In this document: one piece after another, positions 21,088-32,232 of the stretch | How positions within the stretch are numbered: position 1 is the stretch's first letter | How the letters are laid out: every line of letters begins with the position of its first letter | DNA from: Isochrysis galbana | Taxonomy: Eukaryota; Haptophyta; Isochrysidales; Isochrysidaceae | Length of the DNA: 64,000 nt | Assembly: GCA_018136815.1 (NCBI GenBank) | Contig: CM030936.1 | Location: 5,679,774-5,743,773 of the forward strand | Direction: 5' to 3' | The notes under the pieces: generated by a model | Databases searched by the model: none | What the model was told of the DNA's origin: nothing | Seen by the model: only the letters and a program-made list of their open reading frames with translations | Made by a program: the position numbers and the translations under genes

Positions 21088-21994
21088 TACTACCTCCGTT
21101 CCAAAACTCAGAATTCTTAAAAATATTAACACGGCGTTTGACGTAGAAACCCGGAATCTCAGGTGAAGATTTCGGGTACACGCTAGCTTTAGGCACCATC
21201 GAAGGGGGGGCGCTTAGACGTCGAAAACCCCTTGAAATTGGCGATTTTCTTTGTTGGACGTAGGCGAAATTGGGCGGCGGGAGCGCTTGGCGCGAAATCT
21301 CCTGGGATCGGGATGGGGCGGCTGAAGATCGCGGAGCCCAAGCAACATGGCAGCCGCACAGGCGGTGCCTATGTGTGGCGAGGCAGGCAAGGCGGCAAAA
21401 GGAGCCCACCCCTGAGCCCCCCCCCCCCCCAGCACGCCGGAAGGGGAGCGCAGTGACGAGCACGGCCGGCCGGCCAAGCAAGCGACGTTGCAGCCTGACG
21501 CCCAATCGCCAGGCGGCGATTGATTGGATTGGCGTACGAAAGGCTGCCTGCGCGGAAGAATAGCGCGGAGTGGCGCCGCGCCCTCACACAGCTATGCGAG
21601 AAGTACAATGTCGGGCCGCAGTACCCGGCCAAGGTCGCCAAGAGGCTCACAGAGGAGGGGAAGCTGCCAGCCTCGCGCAAGGGCGCAGGCGGCAGACCAG
21701 CGCGCATCGGCGAGGAGGAGGCAGAGGCATTGGAAAACGCCCTTCGCGAGAACGCCTACGACCTGACATTCTCGGAGATTGAGGGGCTTCCTGGTCTTCC
21801 GCGGGCCACGGTGTGTCGATACATACATGAAGAGCAAGAAATGGCGCATTGTTGGTAAGTCAACGCGGCCTGCGCTCACCGACGCAATGTGTGAAGCTCG
21901 CTTGGAGTGGGAGTGGGCGCACGAAAATTTGTGCAACCCCTGGGAGGAGCACGTGGACTTGGACGAAAAGCGGTTCTATATAATAACAAAACAA
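21088..21994 (+). pseudogene. Tc1/mariner-type transposase remnant with 5' inverted repeat
   Basis: A TA dinucleotide (21088-21089) is followed by CTACCTCCGTTCCAAAACTC, much like the ends of plant mariner/Stowaway elements. Coding pieces on plus: RRCSLTPNRQAAIDW (about 21485), an HTH region with GRPARIGEEEAEALENALRE and FSEIEGLPGLPRATVCRYIH (21680-21830), then after a frameshift near 21830 KWRIVGKSTRPALTD and RLEWEWAHENLCNPWEEHVD with DLDEKRFY, which carries the first catalytic Asp. The gene is cut at 21995 by repeat B, so the other catalytic residues and the 3' end are missing. Confidence 0.75.
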
Positions 21995-22505
21995 CTGAGC
22001 GTTAGTACCACTACTCCCACTAGCCCGGTACTATCACGACACCCCTCAGCGCACCTGCCCGTACGCCTTGACGTGCGTTGTCACGTTGTCACTAGACACA
22101 TACGAATATGCACCCCTACGAATCTCCCCCCTCGCAAACCCCCGGCTCCCATTATAACTCCCCACAAGCTACAATGAGGGAAAACCCATTGAGGCGGACC
22201 GACCTACGTCGGGCGACTCTCCGGGAAAAAGCACCGGGGGGGGGGGGGGAGGGACCTCTCGTCAAAAAAGAAGAACGGCCCTTACAGCTCTCGCCGCGAG
22301 CGATCCTCGAGAAATAAGAGACTGCGCCTCGAGGTACCTGCCACAAGGGTCCCCATAGGCGTCTTGAGCCTCTCCCTCCTCATCCCCCTCCTGTCGCCAG
22401 CCGCCCCTCTCCGCCCGCTTGCTAACGCAAACGGGGCTCGTTTCTCACCACACTCCATCGGCCCATCGGGGGGGGTGCAAATCCCCCCCTCTCCCTGCCC
22501 TCGCC
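21995..22505 (-). repeat. Dispersed repeat B, inverted copy
   Basis: Reads on the minus strand as repeat B: CTGAGCGTTAGTACC at the left edge, the ACGTAGGTCGG block, a G/C homopolymer at about 22238-22250 and the GCAAACGGGGCTCG block. It interrupts the mariner transposase. Confidence 0.75.
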
Positions 22506-22836
22506 TTCAGCAGCTCCCGCGCGCACTCGTCGTGCCCGCGCGCGCAGGCCGTTTGCAGGGGGGTCGCCCCCTCGTGCACCGTGTTCACATCCGCCCTGGC
22601 GCGGAGGAGCTCCAGTGTGGTCCGAAGATGCCCGCCTTGGCAGGCGAGCACGAGGCCACGCCCATCGGGTGGCGCCCCCGCCGCGAGCAGTGCTCGCGCC
22701 CGTGCTTGGAGGCCACCATGAGCGCCGTCGCCCCCGGCTGACCATACTCGACCATGGGAGCGCAGGGGTCGGCGCCCGCCTCGAGCAGCATGTGCAAGCA
22801 GGCGGCCGACCCCTCCTCGCAGCACACCATCAGAGG
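22506..22836 (-). pseudogene. Ankyrin-repeat gene fragment
   Basis: Minus-strand pieces in two frames read as ankyrin repeats: MVCCEEGSAACLHMLLEAGA, ATALMVASKHGRE, LELLRARADVNTVHEGATPL and TACARGHDECARELLKARAG. A frameshift near 22650-22680 breaks it. It is hemmed between repeat B and a LINE, with no promoter side or other exons. It may be a captured piece or the relic of a local gene. Confidence 0.7.
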
Positions 22837-25078
22837 GGTGTGAAGCTAGCTGACAAAATCGACGAAAAAGCTATCAAGCTAGCGCCGGCTACCGGATACA
22901 TGACGATATTTGGGAGGGCCAATGTTGTAAACTTCATTATTTACGGAACACCGAGATACTGGCTACAAACGCTGGCCGCTCCGAAATGGTTTCACAGGAG
23001 AATCCAAAGAGCCGCGGATGCGGTCCTCTGGACAAGCCCACACACCCGGAAGCAATACAAATGGATCACACACCCAAACTACGCCACATACCACGCAACG
23101 AGCGCGACCAGGACATTGGGGCTAGGGCTCCTACACTGGCAAACTCATATAAAAGCCCTCCAATCCAAATGGATTCTAAACTACTTAAATGCACGAAAAG
23201 CGATCTGGAAGCACGCACTAGACGCATGGTTCTGTCGTACAGGACTAGGGAGGGGCGCTGTCCTCTCCACGGTACCAATAAAAACGCTCACGGGAAGCCT
23301 CATGGGCAACCCGGCACTCCCGACCTTCTGGAAGGAGGCCCTACAAAACTTCAGGGACCTAGAAATCCAACCCTCAAGGCTCTCGCGCGAAGGCGCTCTC
23401 TCGCAACCCATCTGGCGCAACCCGCACTTCCCCCCCCCGCGATTCGCGCCGCGTGGGCGAGAATGTGGGAGACATTGCACGCGAACGTGATACACAACGT
23501 GTTCAAAGGAGATAACTTCACGACGCCCTATAGTAGGGAAGAGTGCTCGTCCTATGTCGAACACCTCCCGGAGGTCTTCGAACACGAGGGCCGCAAGATC
23601 CGCAAAGCGGAATTCCTGGACTCATGGGGCGCCGTGGTCGTCCACGCGCGACAAATACTGGACAAGTCGTCGGAACGTCCACCACCCGGCCCCGGAGAGG
23701 AGTCCAGACCAAAAGGAGTGGAGCCCCATCAGGAGTCGGGAGAAACAAAACGGGAAGAGGTGAGAGTCTCAGAAGACGATAAATACATCAAAAAACTCAA
23801 CAACATATGGATTCACACAGACACCGACTATCTCGGGGAGGCCTCCAGCAACGGTGACGTAGCGAGCGCCGAGGAAACACGACGCTACTACCCCCCGGCA
23901 CGATGGGAGAATGGATATAAAGGACCCAAGCACTTGGAATACCCACTGGCCGACGAGTACGCCATACAAAAAGGAAGAATTGCGCTCGATGCGATCACGG
24001 TCTCCGACATCACAAAAGCCGAGCTCAAGGCAGCACGGCGCAACGACCCTCAAGCGACCAGAACAGCATGGGAGAAACGCCTAGACATCTCGAAAGAGGA
24101 CTGGAAACACATAGCCAGGCTGTACACCCTGCCGTTGCTAAAACACACGGACAAGCACCCTCACTTCAAACACATTACCCACAGGAGAATAGGTACCAGA
24201 AACAGATTCTCGACAAGCACAACGAACAAATGCAGGATGTGCAACCGATATCAAGAGGACTCATGCCACCTAGCGTGGTGCCCGGCGACAAAAAAAATCT
24301 TCGACACCATAGACGCGATTGCCAACTACACCCCGGAACAGAACAGGACCCGCAAGCAGAAAACTAAAGACAGATTGTTCGCATACCCAAACGCGAACAC
24401 CCCTGACAGTTTGAAAACCCTCTACATAATAGCCTGGAAGTACATAATAAGGGACTTCTACAGGGTGGAATTCGAATCATATGAATATCACTACATACCT
24501 GGTTTAGAATCCACGCTAATAAGATTCACTACCCTGGTGAGGGGCCGTACCCCGTCGAACACTTACCGTCCAATGCGCACTCGCACGGCGGCCCAGGGTA
24601 GAAAACCTAAAATTAAAAAACCAGCGGAGCTCAGCACCCCTATATTTACAGAAGACGCCAAAGGAAGACTAAAGATAAGCGACAACCTCGGCCTAGTGGC
24701 GAAAGCGATCGGCCTTGCCGAGAGGCTCGAATAAGCGCCTAAGTCGAGACACATCCCCTCCCCCCCGTTTCAAGAGAACGCTCACGTAAAGGAGCACTCC
24801 ACGAGAGAGTGATACCCCATTAACAACACAAAACCCTCACAACATCAATCAGCAAGAAACGGGCCACATAGAGGCACAGGAGGAAGGCGAGAAAAGTCCA
24901 CTGTGGGCCGGTGCACCCCGCCCGCCCCAGCCCCCCCCACAACCTGGGCCCCTATGTAGAGCACGAGGGGAGTTGCCGCAAGGCGGGAAGTGAGGGAGAG
25001 GAAGGGATCTGGGCGTGGCTACAATAGCTAACCCAGTAGCCGCACGCGTGGCGCGAATATTAAAAGTTTTTTTTTTTT
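22837..25078 (+). mobile_element. 5'-truncated LINE, copy 2 (C-terminal half)
   Basis: Begins inside the region after the RT palm (FGRANVVNFIIYGTPRYW, then LPTFWKEALQNF and QPIWRNPHF). A one-base shift at the C-run near 23430 moves the frame, which then stays open to stop 24732-24734. A CCHC-type knuckle (CRMCNRYQEDSCHLAWCP, about 24230-24285) and the conserved C-terminus (FYRVEFESYEYHYIP, TRTAAQGRKPKIKKP) follow. The 3' UTR matches the other copies and ends TTAAAAG plus twelve T (25078). The frameshift and missing RT make it dead, but it supplies the part missing from the 27.5-31.6 kb copy. Confidence 0.88.
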
Positions 25079-25363
25079 GCTTGCATGAATACACGAAGTG
25101 CACATAGCCCATATGTGCACACTTTCATTGACACGCAGCCCGATTATCGTTGAGCCTCTTGACAACGCCAACTGAAGTAGCATAACTGAAGGCTAATGCT
25201 CTCTGATATCGAATGCAGCTGCAAGAGCCCCCGCTGCTTGCGGTAGCGCAATGCCGGGGCCGAGGAATTGGATGGGATTGATGAGACGGGAGGCGAAAGT
25301 CACACGTAACTCAAATGCGATTATGTAGAGGCGTAGACCAGAGAAAAGAGTTCTCCGCCACTC
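25079..25363. other. 3' flank of the 25.4 kb gene
   Basis: No feature seen. Confidence 0.3.
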
Positions 25364-27019
25364 TCATACTTCCTCGTCGTCGATTCGCACTTGCATTACC
25401 CCATCGCCAAAGCATGCCGCAGCCGCAGCCGCTGATAATACGGCATCCATTGTCATGGTACGCCATTTTTTAACCATCCGCCATATCTCACTTCCTGGGT
25501 CATGAACACTCGACGGTAGAACAGCATACTCGAATTGTACGAGCGCGCGTGCGAACGGATCAGCTGCGTTCGACTCGACCATGGGGGGTAGCCGCCATCG
25601 TGTGATGCCGTCCAATACGAGTACCGAGCCAACAGGCAAAGTCAGCTGCATCGGCTCAAGTAAAAGCCTAGGGGCGGGTAGGATTTCAATCGACGTGGAA
25701 GAGAACCCTAGCGGCATGAGCACGACGACAGAGTGCTCCCCCACTGATTGACGCCAACTTTCTTTGGATCTCTGAGCGTGTGCAGACATTTGCTCGACGC
25801 GCCGCACCCATTCGTCCCACCGAGGGCATTCGCCATCTGCCTGCTCATGGGTAGCCGTGGCCACTGTGCCCTCGTCACCCCTTGCTTTAGAAGGGATTGC
25901 GTCTACGCTAGGCCGAGGCTCACGCAAGGCCGCAACCTCCGATTCCGACTCAGCTCTTACTGGTCCCTGTACGTTCGCCGGATGGGCAAAGGCGAGTAGC
26001 TGTACATGTCGCTGCATGAGCGCTTCCCTACGCCTCATGCACGTCTGATCTAAAACGGTTTTCCATGCGGCAGATGGAGCGAGCAAGACTGAGGCCCAAC
26101 CGTGGGAGAGCACAGAACGAGGTCCGCTGCTCAGACCACCTAGAGGTATCGCTGCGGACGAGTCCGGGGACATGTCGACTTCGCCGTTGTGGAATTCGAC
26201 TTGCGTGCTCAGCAGTGCCCCGGACCCCGCAAATATGCTTCGGACATCTGTGTTGACTTGCCGGTCTACTTCCTCGGACATTTTGTCAACGGCATCGCCC
26301 ATTCCACTATCGGCTTCAGCTAGCAGTTGGCTCGCCTTCTCCTCGAGGTCAGCTAGTTCGACATGTTGCTCACTCGAAAGCTCCGCTAGCCCTAACGTCG
26401 GCGCCTGCTCGTCTGCCCCAATTGCACTCATGGTACGGTCATCGTCCCATGAGTACAAGTCGAGTTTCAGAGGGCCGCAATGTGTGGAGAATGGGTTGCC
26501 AACCAACCTCTCGTCCACCTCTTGCATGAGGGGCCAGAGGGCCATGACAGCTTGTGCACAGCCAGCTATCGATGGAGCCTGCGAGCACAACCGACCAATA
26601 GCAGCGCGCTCTGCCAGCTGCGCACCCAGGGCTGCACGATGTCTCGTGAGATGGCCGTCGCCAACGTGCACAGATGGAATGAGCATGGCTGCTGCTGCAC
26701 TAGCTGCGGCCGCCGCAGCAGCAGGGTCGAGCTTGTCTGCAATCTGCGAAAAGAGCGATTGCACTTTGTCTTGAAAGCCCTTCGGCTGCATGCGATCAGA
26801 TAACCGGCCCGGCATCGCGCCCAAGATAACGCAGCAACCGTGCTCGTCGAGAGCTCGAGCTGCCGCCTGCCCATCAGATCCTGCTTTCACGATGCAGTGG
26901 CGCAGGACGATCTGCCTCGCCTCCCTGCGCCTCTGACGGCGCACGAACTCAAACGAGAAAGTGCCTGCGCCCATAAGGAGAGCGCTACCACCAATGGCTC
27001 GCACGAGCCTGCGCTGCAT
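25364..27019 (-). CDS. Unknown membrane-anchored protein, 551 aa
   Basis: Single exon from ATG 27019 (frame open upstream only to a TTG). Residues 8-30 are hydrophobic after a basic start (MQRRLVRAIGGSALLMGAG), giving an N-terminal anchor or organelle signal, followed by an Arg-rich segment. DEHGCCVILGAM near residue 60 and LPVGSVLVLDGITRWRLP near residue 490 recall the start and late beta-strand of PhyH-type 2-oxoglutarate oxygenases, but I see no clear HxD...H iron triad, so this is only a weak hint. An Ala run lies near residue 105 and a Glu/Asp-rich helix near 230-260. A poly-C run on the coding strand (27157-27172) lies about 140 bp upstream. Function not assigned. Confidence 0.65.
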   Translation of the reverse strand: MQRRLVRAIGGSALLMGAGTFSFEFVRRQRRREARQIVLRHCIVKAGSDGQAAARALDEHGCCVILGAMPGRLSDRMQPKGFQDKVQSLFSQIADKLDPAAAAAAASAAAAMLIPSVHVGDGHLTRHRAALGAQLAERAAIGRLCSQAPSIAGCAQAVMALWPLMQEVDERLVGNPFSTHCGPLKLDLYSWDDDRTMSAIGADEQAPTLGLAELSSEQHVELADLEEKASQLLAEADSGMGDAVDKMSEEVDRQVNTDVRSIFAGSGALLSTQVEFHNGEVDMSPDSSAAIPLGGLSSGPRSVLSHGWASVLLAPSAAWKTVLDQTCMRRREALMQRHVQLLAFAHPANVQGPVRAESESEVAALREPRPSVDAIPSKARGDEGTVATATHEQADGECPRWDEWVRRVEQMSAHAQRSKESWRQSVGEHSVVVLMPLGFSSTSIEILPAPRLLLEPMQLTLPVGSVLVLDGITRWRLPPMVESNAADPFARALVQFEYAVLPSSVHDPGSEIWRMVKKWRTMTMDAVLSAAAAAACFGDGVMQVRIDDEEV

Positions 27020-27473
27020 GCCCTCCTCTTTGCGCAGCAAGCTTCGGAAGCTCCTGCGCCAGAGCCAGCCACGACCAGGGACTCAGGACGAGGAGAGAGA
27101 ACGTTGCGGGAGATGGTGGAACGCGAAGAGACGAGTCAGGCTAGAGAGAGGATGTTGGGGGGGGGGGGGGGGTGAAGAAGTCCAAGCCCGCCGGCGGGCC
27201 GGGCGTCGGGAGGTGGACGGAGCGTCGCGCCTCTCCACCAAATCTTTAACCCGTTGTTTATTCAGGACAACTCATTAGTGAAAACAAAACTCACTGAATT
27301 TATCTTCACACACACACATCTCACATTGCTAGAAGCACCGCATCCGCCTAGAGTATAAATACAAAATACTCTGAATGCGACACGCACTCGCACTCCTCCA
27401 CTCCTCCACACTCCACACCATAGGGCTGCGGGCTGGTGGGCTGGTGGGATATGTGAATGTGATGGATGATGGA

Positions 27474-27508
<35 letters not shown>

Positions 27509-27515
27509 ATGGCTA
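27020..27515. other. Intergenic before the LINE, with hairpin and GGCTAGT tandem repeat
   Basis: Poly-G at 27157-27172. A hairpin lies at 27340-27378 (AGAGTAT/ATACTCT inner stem, GCAT/ATGC outer stem) whose loop side reads GTATAAATAC. GGCTAGT is repeated several times at about 27475-27512. Confidence 0.5.
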
Positions 27516-30500
27516 GATCAAGCGCAAGTTCGAAAGTCTTGGAATGGTCGAATGGCCATCTCCAGCTCGTACACCCCTTCTCGCCCGTTCGCCCGCACCA
27601 GCAAACCATCTTACTCATCCCACCCCCACCCGCCAACTAAGTTTATACTTGGTCGCAATGGAGCGCGCCGCCGCGACTCCCCTCTCCTTCGGGCCCCCCG
27701 CTGAGGGCGCCCCCCCAGTACCCATGGAGCAGTCGCTGGCGAAGCGACCGCGTCCGCCCGCGGAGGCCGAGCAGGTGCGTGCGACTCGCGTCGCGCCACA
27801 CGGCCCGTGGCCTCGGCCACGCCACCCTCAGCAGCCTTGCTGGTCCCCCCCATGGGAGACAGCAGGCTGTGGACCCCACCCGGCCTACACCAGACGAGAC
27901 ACGCCAACCCTCCAACAGGCATGCCTTATGGCAGAGGCCTCACTCACCCTGGAGAAGGCCGCGCCGCCTTGGCGGCGCGGCCCGAGACCGGGTGGCCCTT
28001 ATGGGCACACTCCTCATACAACAACAGATACGCACAACTCCAGAGGACTGGCACACAAACGCACACCATGGCGAGACACCCCCGGACCTACACAAGGGAG
28101 GGAACCAAGGAGAAGGACAGCACATGCCACAAAATGTCACCGTTCGCACGCTCACCCCAAACCCCCCTACCCTCTGATCCGGATAAAGGTGATCCTGTCA
28201 GATGATGAACAAGAAATGGGAGACACTGATGCAAACTTCGACCTCTCCTTCCATCAAGAAGGGGACTATGCCTTTCAAGACGCGGCGGCATATGCCGCGA
28301 TCGTCGAGCTACTCCTCGAGCTAGAGGGAGTTGACCCTGAACCAGACTTTTGGGCTCGTTCCATCAAAGGCCCGTGGCACGTGGCGGTCAATGAGGACTG
28401 CGCACAACAATTCAAAGACCGCTATGGCGAGCTCACCACCCTCCGCATCACTCAAACAGACATCACCGTCCGCGTGAAGATCGGAACCTTGGAGGAGAAA
28501 CTCAACAAGGGGGGATCTGCCTCTCGCAAGTCCCTCTACAACGCCCTCCAAGATGTGGCGGCCCACATTGTAGTTGAAGCTGATGGCCTCGCGCAAGCCA
28601 AACAAATCAACCTCAGCGTTCTCGTTAAAGCGGTCGAAAAGGTAGGCCTCACATTCCTCAAGGGGAACCGAGAGCGCATGAAGCTTGAGGGCGGTGCGGG
28701 CACATTTGTGTCCAAGGCGGCCTACTCCACTCGTTGGCATCTGTATGTCTCGGCGGGCCAAGGATCCTTCTTGGATGGGAACTTTCCTCGTAAGCTCATC
28801 CTTAACGTGAACAACACCACGATCCCTGTAAATTACGGGGTCAGGGCGTGCAAACCACTCCGCATGCCGGAGACGATTCAATCTCCTCATAAACTGATGA
28901 TACATGGCAGCCTCCGCGGCTGCAAAGGCTGGCGCATGGAAGCCGCCCAAGGAGCCCCGCCCACGCACCGTTTTTGCGTCTGTGAACAAGAAGCGGCCAA
29001 GCGTCGCGAGCGCAACGAAGCTTTCAAGACCAACCCACGCCCTAAGACGGCGCACGAGGCGTTGGGCAAAGGCCCGCCTAAGCAATGTTCGCGCTTCTCA
29101 CAAGGCCTCTGCCTCAGGAATAAGCGAGGCGTCCGCTGCAACCTATCCCACGACATCCCGGGAGCGTGGATCGAAAACAAATGCACCATCCGCTGCCGCC
29201 TCCATCCGCACAAGAAAATCCCGGGCGTCTGTCTGAACGGCCCAGCTTGTCTTTTCCTCCACCCGGAGTGCGCCCTCGCCCTAATAGCCCGCGCCAATGC
29301 ACAAACGACCGGGCACGCGTTGCTCCAAAACATGGGGGGGAGAACGCCCCCGCGCCCCAGGCTCACATTCGACTCCACTCTCGGGTACCCAGGTGAAGGG
29401 CCCGTTACGATTGCAACCTACAACCTGAACGGCATTAAAGGCGGCAGATTAGCAGCAATGTTGTCTCAGGCACGAAAGGCAAAAGTAGACATTCTGATGC
29501 TCCAAGAATTACACGCATACGAAGACGGAGCACACCTCCGGGCGCACAGGACGGCCGCCCTATTAGGATGGTCGTGGTTTGCTGCACCAGGAGAGCTGGG
29601 AGACCCTGCCAGCGGCGTCGCTGTGGCGATCAGAGCCGGGGCCGGTAGAGTGACTCCTAGACCGGATACAATAGAGGTATTGCTGCACGGTAGATGCGTA
29701 TCAGTAGAGCTTAACATTGACGAAATAAAGTATCGAGTAATGTCTGTTTATCTTAGCGCGACACCAGGCCCCCGGGAGAGGCAACTCACGAAATTAAAAC
29801 ATAAATTAGACAAAGTTGACGCGACCCCGATCTTAATCGGGGGAGACTTCAATTGCGTCGAAGACGGCGTGGACGACACCCGGCGAGCGGGGGACACGGC
29901 TTATCACAATGCGCACGGGGCGAAATGGAAAGCGATGGCTAAAAGCCGCCGGCTGAGAGACGTGCATCATACGATGCGCTTAGGCCCGAACGTAGGCTAT
30001 ACAAGGTTGGCAGCCACGATACACACAAGGATAGATAGGATCTATCACAGCATAGACACAGACGCATTCCAATGGCAAAAGCACGGGCCAAGCCCGGACC
30101 TTTTCTCGGGCAAGGCCGCATCCGATCATCTACCTGTCCTCGCGACGTTCGAGACGCCGGGTTATAGGCCCGGACGTCGCTTCGACGCACCGATAGATCT
30201 GGAAATTATCCACGAAAAAGGGGCAATGAGAACGATAGAGATGCTCTTACAAGGAGCCGCACGTAAAATGGATGAAGGAGAAAACCCGGAGTCAGTATGG
30301 GAGGACACGAAAAGCCACATAGCCACATTCCTAAGGGAAGAAACGGCGGAAAGGGCGACACCAACGATACAATCCGATCTAGAACTGGAAGCCGCGAGGC
30401 GAAACATCCAGTTAGCGAGACAAGGGCCAAGCGAAAAGCTAACATCGGACATAGCCGAGATACAAAGGAAAATAGCGGAGGCTCGGAGTAGAATCCCGCT

Positions 30501-31563
30501 GAAAAATCTCCCACTCCACCGTCAGCTCCGTCGTGAGGATTTACATTCCAAGGAGTTTTTCGCGCAACTAAAGCCGCGCAAGTGGAAAGCCAACGTTGCC
30601 GAGCTATTCCGAACCAAAGACTGGGACCAACCTGTCCACTCGGAACTAGACACCGCTGTCTCGGATTACGATATCAGGAGAGAGTTCCGAAGATACTACG
30701 TGTGGCTGTATTCCCCCAAGGGGGCCCAGAAAGTCCCGGAACTAGAAGCGGCGCTAGCGGACTACCCTCTTAGTGACATGGATAAGCGCCGCATAGAAGG
30801 CCGCATAGACGTCGAAGAAACCTTTCTGGCCATCCGGAGCATGGGCCCCGGCAAAAGCGCGGGCCCGGATGGGCTGCCGGCAGAAGTATACAAGGCGCAC
30901 GAGAAATTGGCTGCGCCGATACTGACGAGGCTATATAACCTAGCGCTAGATAAGGGGACACTGGCGTACACGATGCGGCAAGGCGACATAATCCTACTAT
31001 ACAAAAAAGGAGACGCGCGCGATCCGCGCAACTATAGACCCATCACGCTGCTACAAAGCGATTATAAAATCCTAGCCAAGATTTTAACCAATAGCCAATA
31101 GGCTAAGCAAAGTAATAGGCAAGATAATATCGGAGACTCCCACCTTTATCGAAGATGACAGGGGCAGACTGAAGATGGGCGATAATCTCGGTCTAGTGGC
31201 GAAAGCACTTGACCTCGTCGACAGGATCGCCTGAGGCTGGGAAACATCCCCCCCCCCCCTCCTCGAAGAGCCCCCTCGGCGAAGAACGCCGAAAACGAGC
31301 GACAAAATATTAACGGCGTGACATGCACGCCAGCACATGGAAGAAACGGGCCACTCAGAGGCACAGGAGGGAGGCGAGAACACTCCACTGGGGGCCGGTG
31401 CACCCCGCCCAACTCAGCCCCCCCCACGACCTGGGCCCCTACGTAGAGCACAAGGGGAGATGCCGCAAGGCGGGAAGTGTGGGAGAGGAAGGGAAATGGG
31501 CGTGGCTACTGTAGCTGATCCCAAGGCCACGCGCGGGGCGAGACTATTAAAAGGTTTTTTTTT
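27516..31563 (+). mobile_element. LINE retrotransposon, long copy with RT core deleted
   Basis: A 5' UTR starts about 27516 (a copy of it recurs at 31733). ORF start ATGGAGCGCGCC at 27658 lies 8 bp after a hairpin. One frame runs to 31101. The first half is gag-like with CCCH fingers (CSRFSQGLCLRNKRGVRCNL, about 29088; a second Cys/His cluster at 29180-29270). The AP endonuclease follows from about 29408: ATYNLNGIKG, MLQELH (catalytic Glu), IGGDFNC and SDHLPV. The RT begins (GKSAGPDGLPAEVYK, NYRPITLLQSDYKILAKIL) but stops at 31099-31101 through a 7-bp tandem duplication (CCAATAG). A few codons later the sequence jumps to the polyprotein C-terminus (FIEDDRGRLKMGDNLG, stop near 31233). The 3' UTR ends with ATTAAAAGG and nine T. 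Confidence 0.92.
27634..27655 (+). promoter_or_regulatory. LINE start-proximal hairpin, copy A
   Basis: Arms CAACTAAGT and ACTTGGTCG around loop TTAT, ending 2 bp before the CAATG start context (ATG 27658). Nine positions, one mismatch and one G-T pair. The same structure with different bases lies before the other LINE starts (9878, 14480, 35752, 59592). Confidence 0.7.
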
Positions 31564-32232
31564 CCCACCCCCACCCGCCTGACCTCTGAGCGCAGTCTGA
31601 GCTACAATAATGCAGCGCGGCGCAGAAACTAGAATAAGAATAAGAGAAATTTAAATTTAAAATTTTGTTCAAAATTTGGTTGGGATGTTGGGATGGATGC
31701 CAAAATAAAAACAAAATTTGGGCGAGTCAAGCGCGAAAGTCGAAAGTCTTGGAATGGCCGAATGGCCAACTCCAACTCCGGAGTTCTACTCCAACTTGTA
31801 CCTCGTACTCGTACCCCTTCTCCTTCTGCTCCTTCTCGCCCGTTCGCCCGCACCAGCAAACCATCTTACTACATCCCACCCTCACCTCTGAGCTACATAC
31901 GGACAGGCACACCAAGACGGCTCCCGAGGCCGGCGGGGCAAGCAAAGGAGAGGCAGTGGCAGTGGGGGGCAGGGGCAGGGGCTGAGACCCCGCCTCCCAC
32001 TGTCCCACTATTCACTATTCACTAGTCTCTGTCTCTTGTCTTACTGTTCGTTCGGTCGGTCGGTCACTTAGAAAGTAGAGAGGAACGAATGAGCCCCCAA
32101 CGAGAGGGAGGGCGGGGAGGTGCGAGCGTCGCTGGACTCCCATCTTTCATCGTACGCACCACAGTGCCACACGGCTTGCGGCCGGCTCGTTGGTGCGTCG
32201 CAATCACCACTAGACACGCCTGGTAGCGATCG
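31564..32232. other. LINE 5' UTR fragment and leader of the next gene
   Basis: 31733-31885 repeats the LINE 5' UTR (CGAAAGTCTTGGAATGG, CGCCCGTTCGCCCGCACCAG) in the same orientation as the long copy, just after its 3' end. Bases 31640-31730 are AAATTT-rich like hAT ends. 31930-32010 resembles a piece of repeat A. No gene before 32233. Confidence 0.6.
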
